Of a stretch of 49,471 nucleotides of DNA, positions 31,834 to 39,234 are shown piece by piece. Position 1 is the stretch's first letter. Every line of letters starts with the position of its first letter. The stretch covers positions 1 through 49,471 of the forward strand of contig NZ_JACHNV010000012.1 in assembly GCF_014199535.1 (NCBI RefSeq). Reading direction: 5' to 3'. A model generated the notes under the pieces. That model ran no database searches. It had not been told where the DNA came from and worked only from the letters and a program-made list of their open reading frames with translations. A program made the position numbers and the translations under genes. This stretch comes from Hymenobacter latericoloratus. Its GTDB lineage: Bacteria > Bacteroidota > Bacteroidia > Cytophagales > Hymenobacteraceae.

Positions 31834-34143
31834 CTACCGGTAGCCGAACGGAATGCCTAGGTTGAAGTAAGGCAGTACTTTTTTGGCTAAGTCCGAGTAC
31901 ATCAGGCTCGCCTCAAGGGGGCCGATAAAGGATTTCAGACACAGGCTCACGACCCCGCCGTAGTGAACAGCCGCGGGCTGCAAGCGCAGGTTATTGGCTA
32001 CGAAATCGTGGTATAGCACGTTCGCCTTGGCGACTCCGTACAGGTTGCGCGTGAGCGTCCACCGGTAGCCCAGCAGGCCTACGGCGGCACTGCCGGTGAA
32101 CAGGCCTGCGTCGGGCAGCCCGGCAAAGGTGATTTGGTTGCGCAGCACCCGGTTCAAGCCCCCGATGAAAAAGTCGTTGGCAAATGCCTGCCGGGACTTC
32201 ACGTTTACCCCCGCCTGCACCTGCACCATGAAGGTTGACTTGCGGGACACGGGGTGGTATAGCTCCGCGTTCAGCTGCGAATGGCCAAACGGCTTGGTGG
32301 CCATCAGGAGCCGCTCCTGCGTCTCGGTATTTTCCACCCGGAAGGTAGAATGCTGCGCGTGAATAGCGCCTAATTCGGCCTCGATACGAATGCCGCGCGT
32401 GGGGTAGATCGTGCCATTAAGAGTATTAGCCTCGAGGAAAGCGTAGCTGTTGACCTGCCGTAGGCGGCCAGTAGCCTGCAGGCGGGTCGTGACTTCGGGC
32501 TGGTAGCCGAGGTGTTCGTAGCGTGCACCCAGGCCCAGACTCAGGTCGGCGCGCAGGATCTTGGCCGCTTGCAGCTCCACGCGCCCGTAACGCTGCCGGT
32601 AGAGGCCGGCTTTGCTGAAGTTCGGGTCGTAGGGAGTAATCTCAACCTGTTCCCCCTGTGCCAAGAGCTGGGCGTACATGGATCGGTGGTGGGTGAAGCT
32701 TTGCAAGTGGTGCAGGCGCAGCCGCGGATTTTCGCCCAGGTTGAGCGCCACGCGGCTGATGGAGGAAGGCAGGAGAAAATCGCGGGATGACAACGCCGTG
32801 ACCATCCCAATGCCCACGGCCGAATTATACTGTAGCCCCAGATGTAAGTTGGTGCGGGGAGCAAGTTCCACATCAAACACGATATGCACCGAATCGCCCT
32901 TGAGCGGCTGCAGCGCATACGTCATCTTGCGCAGATAACGCGTGCCGTACGCCCGGCGCAACGCCTGCGAAAGTTGCGGGGCGGTGTAGTAACGATGCAG
33001 CGGGAGCTGCATCCACTGCAGCATCAGGTCGGTGTGCGCGGCTTGTTCGGCCGTCAGGCCCCGGACCGCGTAGCTGGCAAAATAAACCGAGTCGGCGCGC
33101 GGCGGGGTAGGTCGCATGGGCTGGGGGCCGTATACCCGATCCAGGGAGTCGCGCAGCGCCTGCAGGCGGGGCACCAATGTCCGGCCCTGCGCCAGGCCAA
33201 TCGCGATGATAGGTTCCGCGGCCGTGAAACTGCCGCTGGTGTAGGTGCCGAGCGGGTACTCCACGAGTACGTTGCACAGGGCTTTCTGCGCCTTGAAGTC
33301 GGCGTTGTCCTTAAACGAGGAGATTTGCAGCATCACATCAATCGGACTCAGCAGGTTGGCCGCCGTGTAAGCCCCGGCCGAAACGTTGCTGCCAATGATG
33401 TAGTCGGCGCCCATGGCTTTGGCGTCGGACACCGGAAAGTTGCGCACCACCCCACCATCGACCAACGTGCGGTTGCCGTACTGCACCGGTGCAAACACCG
33501 ACGGAATGGCCATGCTGGCGCGTACGGCCGGGGCCACCTCGCCTTGGTCCAACACCACCGGCTCGCCTTCGAGCACGTCGGTAGCCACGCAGCGGAACGG
33601 GCGATAAAACTGATCGAAGGACTTGGTGCGGTAGTAGGGAAAGAACAGCTCGCTGAGGGTTAGCCATAGTTCTTCCGATTCGATGATGCCTTTGGAAAGC
33701 TGAAACTTGCCCGCCGCCAGCGGCAGTTCAGCCAAGTAGCGGTTGTACTCCGGGCGTTCGGGAAGCGGCACGGTGGCCAGCGATGGGTCGTTGGACAGCA
33801 CGGCGGCCCAGTCCAGCTTCCGGGCAATCTGCTCAATTTCGGCTCCGGAATACCCTACCGCGTACAACGAACCGACGACGGCGCCCATGCTGGTGCCGCT
33901 CACGTAGTCCACGTGGACGCCGGCCGAATCCAGCGCCCTCAACAAGCCAATGTGCGCCAGTCCCCGGGCACCGCCGCCGCTGAGGGTCAGCCCGATGCGG
34001 GGCCGGGGCCCGGTCTGGGCCTGCAAAGTGCCGGATATGAACAGCACCACGAGCAGGCTGGCGAGGCGGCCCCAGCTACGAAGAAACCACGGCACGGGAT
34101 GCCAGGAAATCAAGCGTGCGTCCGGCTGGTAAGTGTTGGTCAT
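31834..34143 (-). CDS. Patatin-like phospholipase fused to an outer-membrane barrel (PlpD/RssA-like)
   Basis: The 769-residue protein has an N-terminal signal (WGRLASLLVVLFISGTLQAQ). A patatin domain follows, with the oxyanion motif SGGGARGLAHIG, the nucleophile in SGTSMGAVVG and the catalytic Asp in TLVDGGVVRNF. A middle POTRA-like region (VYFASYAVRGLTAEQAAHTD) and a C-terminal Omp85-type barrel (from about residue 430) come next. Such type V-like fusions place the lipase at or outside the outer membrane. Substrates are phospholipids or lysophospholipids. ATG 34143 is preferred over 34215 because the signal sequence begins soon after it. It is encoded just upstream of the DAC gene. Confidence 0.88.
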   Translation of the reverse strand: MTNTYQPDARLISWHPVPWFLRSWGRLASLLVVLFISGTLQAQTGPRPRIGLTLSGGGARGLAHIGLLRALDSAGVHVDYVSGTSMGAVVGSLYAVGYSGAEIEQIARKLDWAAVLSNDPSLATVPLPERPEYNRYLAELPLAAGKFQLSKGIIESEELWLTLSELFFPYYRTKSFDQFYRPFRCVATDVLEGEPVVLDQGEVAPAVRASMAIPSVFAPVQYGNRTLVDGGVVRNFPVSDAKAMGADYIIGSNVSAGAYTAANLLSPIDVMLQISSFKDNADFKAQKALCNVLVEYPLGTYTSGSFTAAEPIIAIGLAQGRTLVPRLQALRDSLDRVYGPQPMRPTPPRADSVYFASYAVRGLTAEQAAHTDLMLQWMQLPLHRYYTAPQLSQALRRAYGTRYLRKMTYALQPLKGDSVHIVFDVELAPRTNLHLGLQYNSAVGIGMVTALSSRDFLLPSSISRVALNLGENPRLRLHHLQSFTHHRSMYAQLLAQGEQVEITPYDPNFSKAGLYRQRYGRVELQAAKILRADLSLGLGARYEHLGYQPEVTTRLQATGRLRQVNSYAFLEANTLNGTIYPTRGIRIEAELGAIHAQHSTFRVENTETQERLLMATKPFGHSQLNAELYHPVSRKSTFMVQVQAGVNVKSRQAFANDFFIGGLNRVLRNQITFAGLPDAGLFTGSAAVGLLGYRWTLTRNLYGVAKANVLYHDFVANNLRLQPAAVHYGGVVSLCLKSFIGPLEASLMYSDLAKKVLPYFNLGIPFGYR

Positions 34144-34298
34144 AGCATTGGGAAAAGGGATGGTGGATTGCTTTGTTACACGAGCTACGGATAAGATAAC
34201 GCCCATCCGCGGCACTCCCTTGTCGTCGGATTATTCAACTTAAACCCACAGCCTATACCAGTGGATGGGTCTTCAAGAGTGGTAGAGGGGTTTGGCTG

Positions 34299-35402
34299 TC
34301 AGAACGAGTCCGGCAGCAAGTCCACCGCGTACAAGCCGACGGCGCTGGCTTTGCCGCGGAGGGGATAGTCGCCCAAGGGGCGAAAATGAAATTCTGGCGG
34401 ATGTGGCAGGGCATTGTACAGCGTGGCGGAGAGCAGCAGCCGGGTTTGCAAAGCGTTGCATTTCGCTTCGATGCGGGCGGTGGTGTTAAGCACATCGCCG
34501 TGGAAGACCAACTCACTGCGGATGTCGCCTACCTGGGTGGCAATGACCGCCCCGCCGTGCAGCCCCCCTTTGAAGACGGGCACCACGCCGTAGCAGCGCA
34601 GGTAATATTCCCGCCGCTCGTCCACGGCGCGCTGCATGGCAAAGAAGCAGCGCAGGCAGCGGGCGTCGCGCAGGCCCTTCGGCCATAACCACGTGACAAC
34701 TACCTCGTCGCCCACGTACTGGTATATTTCGCCGCGGGCGACGGCAATCGGGGCACCTACATCGTGAAAGAAGTCGCGCACGAAGGCGCTGTAGCGCAAG
34801 TTGCCGAGCTGCTCGGCTAGCGTGGTGGAGCCTTGCAGGTCCACAAACAAAAATAAGCGCTTTTCCTCCACGGGCTGGTTATAGTACCCCAGCAGCAGCC
34901 GGACCAACGCCGGGACCCCAATCTTGCGGGCGGTCTGATAGGCGAGCGTGATGATCGTGCTGAGCAGGCCATAGAGCACCAGCACCCGAGCGAGCGGGAT
35001 TTTCTCGGGGTGGTTCGTCAGCTGCGTTAAGCCCGAGCCTGGCAGTTCCAACTGCAGCCGCCGAGCCCCATAGCCGACGGCGTGGTGTACAGCCTCCAGG
35101 AAACGGAAGGCTTGTCCGACCAGCAGGCCCACCAGCAGCAGCTGAAGTAGCGCGCTAACGGCTATTCGTACCCCCAGGGGCATGTTAACCAGCAGGCGAG
35201 GAATCACATATACTTCCAACAGGCCTACCAGCAAGCCAATCGGCACGCCGACGTAAAGGGTTAACGCCAGGTAGAGGGAACTGAAGGAGCCGACTACTAG
35301 GTACAGGAGTACGCCTAACCCAGCGACAAAGGTCAGGGCTAATAGCAGTACTGCCCGCATCTTGTGACGGTTTTGTGCCCATAGGAAAGTTAATTGACTC
35401 AT
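34299..35402 (-). CDS. Membrane-bound class III adenylate/guanylate cyclase
   Basis: A 367-residue protein. The N-terminal half has about four transmembrane helices (RAVLLLALTFVAGLGVLLYL, SLYLALTLYVGVPIGLLVGL and others). The C-terminal half is a cyclase homology domain: FVDLQGSTTLAEQLG carries the first metal-binding Asp, YVGDEVVVTW the second, and HGDVLNTTARIE the transition-state Asn/Arg pair. It should make cAMP or cGMP in the cytoplasm. Its product specificity is uncertain. It reads in the same direction as the patatin and DAC genes. The neighbouring palindrome-rich block begins 19 bases upstream of its start. Confidence 0.88.
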   Translation of the reverse strand: MSQLTFLWAQNRHKMRAVLLLALTFVAGLGVLLYLVVGSFSSLYLALTLYVGVPIGLLVGLLEVYVIPRLLVNMPLGVRIAVSALLQLLLVGLLVGQAFRFLEAVHHAVGYGARRLQLELPGSGLTQLTNHPEKIPLARVLVLYGLLSTIITLAYQTARKIGVPALVRLLLGYYNQPVEEKRLFLFVDLQGSTTLAEQLGNLRYSAFVRDFFHDVGAPIAVARGEIYQYVGDEVVVTWLWPKGLRDARCLRCFFAMQRAVDERREYYLRCYGVVPVFKGGLHGGAVIATQVGDIRSELVFHGDVLNTTARIEAKCNALQTRLLLSATLYNALPHPPEFHFRPLGDYPLRGKASAVGLYAVDLLPDSF

Positions 35403-35420
35403 AGCGCAAAAAATTATCGT

Positions 35421-35581
35421 ACTAGCCTAGGCTGTGTGGACAGTGAGCAAAAAAGAACGTCATGCTGAGCCCCGCGAAGCATGACGTTCTACGTGACAGT
35501 TAGGTGCTGATTTTGCTCACTGTCCACACACTCTAGAAGAGGTGTGCACTCAATCGAGCAGCACACCTCTTCTAGGCTAGT
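35421..35581. repeat. Nested palindromic complex with a REP-like hairpin
   Basis: Four inverted repeats are nested or abutted: an outer pair of 10 bp (35421-35430 with 35572-35581), a 20-bp perfect pair (35433-35452 with 35511-35530), an inner 13-bp pair (AGAACGTCATGCT / AGCATGACGTTCT, 35454-35466 with 35478-35490), and a separate 15-bp hairpin (35533-35547 with 35561-35575). The inner hairpin resembles the dispersed CATGCTGAG...AGCATG repeats of many bacterial chromosomes. It could be a terminator complex or a MITE-like unit. Confidence 0.75.
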
Positions 35582-35711
35582 GCACAAGATAGAGGGAAAG
35601 TAAGCGGCTATCACACTATTGAACAGCGCCAAAGGCCATTCGTGCACCCGCTTGCTTTGATGCAGTGGGGCAGGGCTCGTCGGTGGCAGGGCGGGTATTT
35701 CCAAGGCCTTA

Positions 35712-36326
35712 TTACCAGTGGAGCTTCACCCCTAGCCCCAGGGTCAATATCTCCCGAAGGGTGAGTTCCCCACGGTTGGCCCACCAACTCGTCAGGTATA
35801 AATCATTGCTACCCAGTTCGTAGTAGAATGATATAGTTCTGGCGTCCCTATGGGTGGAGCGGGGGCGTTCGTATTGTACCTGGCCGCCAACAAAGGGACC
35901 CACGCGGGTGTGCGAGGACCACCAGTAGTAGCCCTTCTCGTATTTCCCATCGCGTGAGGAATTCAGGCCCTTGCTGGCCGTATAGCTCCCGAAAGCGCCT
36001 ACTGCAAACGGCCGCAACCCCCATCGATGGTGGGCTAGTGGGATGCTCCAGGGGGAATACGTGATTTTGATCGTGCCGATGCCCATGGCTGTGCGGCTGT
36101 ATTTCTGGGGCACATAGCCGAGTAGGGCGTCGAGTTCAAGCCGGCGGCGGGCCATCGTGTAGCCTACCCCCACTGCAACTAGGCCTTGTCCACCCGCCGC
36201 TTGCAGCAGCACATGCCGGGGTGCATACCACGGACGAGGGGGTAGGGTATCAGGGAATGCTACGCTCGGCGCTGCCTCTATATTAGTCGAGCCTATCCAG
36301 CCCGCAAGCAACAACAAACCGACCAT
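35712..36326 (-). CDS. Putative outer-membrane beta-barrel protein
   Basis: A 204-residue product with a hydrophobic leader (MVGLLLLAGWIGSTNIEAAP) followed by beta-rich, aromatic sequence (GLVAVGVGYTMARRRLELDA, RVGPFVGGQVQYERPRS, EILTLGLGVKLHW) ending in Trp. This fits a small porin-like barrel. Its ATG overlaps the stop of the metallophosphoesterase gene (ATGA), so the two are coupled. No family is recognised. The stretch from 35582 to 35711 holds nothing further that I can support. Confidence 0.6.
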   Translation of the reverse strand: MVGLLLLAGWIGSTNIEAAPSVAFPDTLPPRPWYAPRHVLLQAAGGQGLVAVGVGYTMARRRLELDALLGYVPQKYSRTAMGIGTIKITYSPWSIPLAHHRWGLRPFAVGAFGSYTASKGLNSSRDGKYEKGYYWWSSHTRVGPFVGGQVQYERPRSTHRDARTISFYYELGSNDLYLTSWWANRGELTLREILTLGLGVKLHW

Positions 36327-37213
36327 CAGTAAGAAACAGAATCTATTTGGAACCCCTGAGGGCCCCAGAGAGTGAGCACCAGGTAGCGCCGCTTTTCGAA
36401 GGCATAGGAATTGATGAATGGTAGGGCTGGCCCGAAGGGCGCGGTAACCCCGAAGTCGTGCCGGTGCCCGTTGAGTCCAAACGCCAGGCGCGGGGCTCTC
36501 TGGAGCGCCTCCACGTAGGGCGATACCAAGTGTGGGTCAAAGTCGGCATCGTTGGGTGGCACATGGCTCATGACGACTTGCCGGCTAATGCCGGGGCCGG
36601 GGTTGGCTAGCGCTTGCCGCACCCACGCTACGTCGGGCACCCGGCCTTTGAAGCCATACTCACGGCCGTTGGTATCCACGAATACGAAACGGGTGTGGCC
36701 GTACTCAAAGCTGTAGTTGAGTGGGCCATACACCTGCTGGTAGGCCTCGCGGCCATTAGCCACTACATCATGATTGCCGATGACGGTTAAATACGGCACC
36801 TTCAGCCTGCGAAGCCGTTCGTGCACCCAGCGCATTTCCCGGACCAGACCGAAGTCGGAAATGTCGCCCGCAACGGCGACAAAGGATACGCCTTGTAGCT
36901 GGTTGACACTCTGCGTAAACGCTTCGGCTTCTTTGTAAAAGCGCTGTGAATCGCCGATAAATACGAAGCGCAACGTATCCCCGGCCAATGGATTGGCCCG
37001 GCGCTGTAAGGCTTCCAGGTTTTTGCGCGTCAGGTCGCGGTAGGCTACCGGGGTACGGGTTTCGTTTGGGCTGAGTTCCAGCAGGTCACAGCCGGAGAGC
37101 AGCCACGTGATTGGCAGCAGGTCGGCCATAGTCAGCACCCACGCCACGACCGCCCAGGCAGAACGGTCCAACAGCCGCGGCCGCCACTGGCGTCCTAGTA
37201 GGGAAAAGAGCAT
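36326..37213 (-). CDS. Calcineurin-like metallophosphoesterase, lipoprotein
   Basis: The 295-residue protein has an N-terminal hydrophobic region with a possible lipobox (WLLSGC near residue 42). The metal-binding motifs of the calcineurin-like superfamily appear in order: FIGDSQRF (a D-x-H variant), VAGDISDFG, VIGNHDVV, MSHVPP and LNGHRHDFG. It would hydrolyse a phosphate mono- or diester outside the cytoplasm. It is followed by the barrel protein with a 4-base overlap and preceded by an acyl-carrier-like gene 9 bases away. Confidence 0.85.
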   Translation of the reverse strand: MLFSLLGRQWRPRLLDRSAWAVVAWVLTMADLLPITWLLSGCDLLELSPNETRTPVAYRDLTRKNLEALQRRANPLAGDTLRFVFIGDSQRFYKEAEAFTQSVNQLQGVSFVAVAGDISDFGLVREMRWVHERLRRLKVPYLTVIGNHDVVANGREAYQQVYGPLNYSFEYGHTRFVFVDTNGREYGFKGRVPDVAWVRQALANPGPGISRQVVMSHVPPNDADFDPHLVSPYVEALQRAPRLAFGLNGHRHDFGVTAPFGPALPFINSYAFEKRRYLVLTLWGPQGFQIDSVSY

Positions 37214-37222
37214 AATGGGAGG

Positions 37223-37483
37223 CTAGTTGCTGTTCAAATGGATAAGCAGCCACATGGCCGGTGACAGGTGCCGCTTAACCCCTTGCACCAGGTCCAGCAC
37301 GGTATGCATCTGGCTCAGCTCATCGTCCGGGAAATAAATGTCGTAGAGGCCCTCGACCTGCATAATCAGCTCGACGTAGCTCAGAGAATCCAAGCCCAGG
37401 TCGTCTCGCAGCGAGTCACTGGGGGTACAGCCGTCGGGCAACAATGGCCGCAGCTGTTGCCAAAGGGCATCGTCCATGTGCAT
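37223..37483 (-). CDS. Acyl carrier protein-like, with DSL motif
   Basis: An 86-residue protein of ACP size. The phosphopantetheine attachment motif is present as DDLGLDSLSYVELIMQVEG (Ser in DSL), followed by the acidic IYFPDDELSQMHTV helix region. It would carry acyl groups as thioesters for a biosynthetic or lipid-modifying enzyme, but no ketosynthase or acyltransferase is next to it. An internal ATG two codons later is also possible. A second ACP-like gene lies 12 bases upstream. Confidence 0.85.
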   Translation of the reverse strand: MHMDDALWQQLRPLLPDGCTPSDSLRDDLGLDSLSYVELIMQVEGLYDIYFPDDELSQMHTVLDLVQGVKRHLSPAMWLLIHLNSN

Positions 37484-37495
37484 GGCAGCGGCAGG

Positions 37496-37783
37496 TCAGG
37501 CAGCCGAGGCTTGCGACGCGGGCGGCAGCTGGCTGCTAACATATCGCACGAAGTCCCCGATGGTCTGCAGGGGCACTTCGTCTGGAATGGTCAACTGAAA
37601 CGCGCGTTCCAGTTCCAGAATGATGTCGACTACATCGACCGTGTCGAAACCCAGGTCGCGGCTCAACTGCGTGGTCAGGTGCAGGCGGCGGAGTCGAATG
37701 CCTTTACGGTGGTGGATGATGCGGCGCACTTGCTGGACCAGCATGGCATCGGGGCGGAATGGGGTGAGGGTACGCACGACCAT
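37496..37783 (-). CDS. Acyl carrier-like protein lacking the usual serine
   Basis: A 95-residue protein starting MVVRTLTPFRPDAMLVQQVR with clear ACP helices: LSRDLGFDTVDVVDIILELE and IPDEVPLQTIGDFVRYV. At the modification site it has D-T-V in place of D-S-L, so the phosphopantetheine-accepting serine is a threonine. It may be unmodified and serve a structural or partner role beside the neighbouring ACP. The ORF is open further upstream over the TolC gene; ATG 37783 is the start that fits the family. This copy cannot be assigned to a pathway. Confidence 0.75.
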   Translation of the reverse strand: MVVRTLTPFRPDAMLVQQVRRIIHHRKGIRLRRLHLTTQLSRDLGFDTVDVVDIILELERAFQLTIPDEVPLQTIGDFVRYVSSQLPPASQASAA

Positions 37784-37856
37784 GACGAAATAGAGAAGGA
37801 TGGGAGAGGTGCCCGGCCAACGCCTGCTGGTGCTGGCCAGGCAATCCAAGGAAAGG

Positions 37857-39191
37857 TCAGTTGGTCTGGTCGGTAACCAGGCGGTAGGCCGTCCGCCGCA
37901 CGTGGTACTCTGTGCGGGCTTCGGCGTGGCTGTCAGCCGCCGTTTGCAGTTGCGCTTGCGCGTCGAGCAAATCGTTGAGCGTGGACAGCCCACTGCGGTA
38001 CGTGTCCTGGTTTACCTTTAAGTTCTCCTGCGTTTGGGCCATGGCAGCTTCCGTCACCTGCACCCGCTTGTAGGCCTCTTGCAAGTCCAGCCACCGTTGC
38101 TGCACCTGCAGGGTCAGCAATTCGATGTTGTTCTGCGCATTGTTCTGCGCTATCTTCTCCCGCACCTCGCGCTGGGCCCGCACGTGCTTGGCTTCCCAAC
38201 GGCCCGAAATCGGGACGGACACCGTACCGAGAAACATGCCGCTGCTGGTGACGTCCTGGTCACCGATCTTGGTTGCGTAGGCCCCAGCCCCCACGGATAC
38301 CTGCGGCAGGAATTGGCCCTGCGCCTGCCGGCTCTGCAGTTTCTCGGCTTCCGTGCTGCGTTGCAGCAGCTGGTACTCGGGACGACTCTTCACTGCTTCC
38401 GACGCGTCCTGGTACAGCTCCTGCGGGTTCTGCACCGTCAGGTTCACCTCCGTGAGCGTGAGGGTGGAATCGTAGGCCACACCCAGGTACTGGCAGAAGT
38501 CGCGCAGGGCCAGCTCGCGGCCATTGCGCAGCTGCACGCGGGCCAGCGCCAGCTGGTTGCGCTGCTGCTGTACCTTCAGCACGTCGTTGCGCACTACCAG
38601 TCCGGCCTTGTAGCTATCATTTACTTGTTTGTAAATACCGGTGAGCAGCTTGTCGTTGGCCTCGAGTGTGCGCAGCTTCTCGTCCAAGGCCACTAGCTGG
38701 TAGTATTTCTGCTCCGTGGTCAGGGTGACTTCCTGCTGGGCTACCACCAGCTGATCTTGCGTGACGGTGGTCTGCAGCGCCGCGAGCTGGTTGCCGGTTT
38801 TGATTTGCCCGCCCGCGTACAGGGGTTGCAGGGCGGTGACCGACGCGGTAGCCACGCCGTTAATGCCCGAGTACTTCACGGACGGCAGGTTCACCGTTTC
38901 GGCACCCGTGCCACCCTGTACCGGCAGGCTCAGCGCCGGGGTGTTGAGCGAGACTAAATCTTTGGGCGAATAGAGGCCGGCGCCCAAGGCACTCACGTTG
39001 GGATAGTATTTGGTGCGCGCCTGGCGCTGCTGCGCCTGGGCTGCCTCAATTTCGAGCGTGCTGTTGCGGACCCGTACGTTGTTTTGCAGGGCTAGCTGCT
39101 TGCTTTGCGCCAGCGAATAAGCCGACTGGGCCTGGGCGGCTCCACTCCCAAGTGAGAGCAGAGTGCCAAGAAAGACAAAAAACTTTTTCAT
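37857..39191 (-). CDS. TolC-family outer-membrane efflux protein
   Basis: A 444-residue protein with a signal peptide (MKKFFVFLGTLLSLGSGAAQ) and the long-helix repeats of outer membrane efflux proteins (AQQRQARTKYYPNVSALGAG near the start; AQTQENLKVNQDTYRSGLST near the end), the two homologous halves of TolC. It would form the exit duct for the RND pump encoded directly upstream in the same operon. The length is usual for Bacteroidota members. Confidence 0.93.
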   Translation of the reverse strand: MKKFFVFLGTLLSLGSGAAQAQSAYSLAQSKQLALQNNVRVRNSTLEIEAAQAQQRQARTKYYPNVSALGAGLYSPKDLVSLNTPALSLPVQGGTGAETVNLPSVKYSGINGVATASVTALQPLYAGGQIKTGNQLAALQTTVTQDQLVVAQQEVTLTTEQKYYQLVALDEKLRTLEANDKLLTGIYKQVNDSYKAGLVVRNDVLKVQQQRNQLALARVQLRNGRELALRDFCQYLGVAYDSTLTLTEVNLTVQNPQELYQDASEAVKSRPEYQLLQRSTEAEKLQSRQAQGQFLPQVSVGAGAYATKIGDQDVTSSGMFLGTVSVPISGRWEAKHVRAQREVREKIAQNNAQNNIELLTLQVQQRWLDLQEAYKRVQVTEAAMAQTQENLKVNQDTYRSGLSTLNDLLDAQAQLQTAADSHAEARTEYHVRRTAYRLVTDQTN

Positions 39192-39234
39192 GAGTGGTTC
39201 AGAACCTACGCTTGAAGCTTAAGAGAACGGGGGA

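Noticed and set aside
32884..33663. 259-residue plus-strand ORF
   Set aside because: It is antisense to the patatin domain, with its GxSxG and DGG motifs on the other strand.
31834..35402. CBASS or Pycsar system made of the patatin and the cyclases
   Set aside because: The patatin has a signal peptide and an outer-membrane barrel, and the class III cyclase has its own membrane domain; neither matches the cytoplasmic effectors and cyclases of those systems.
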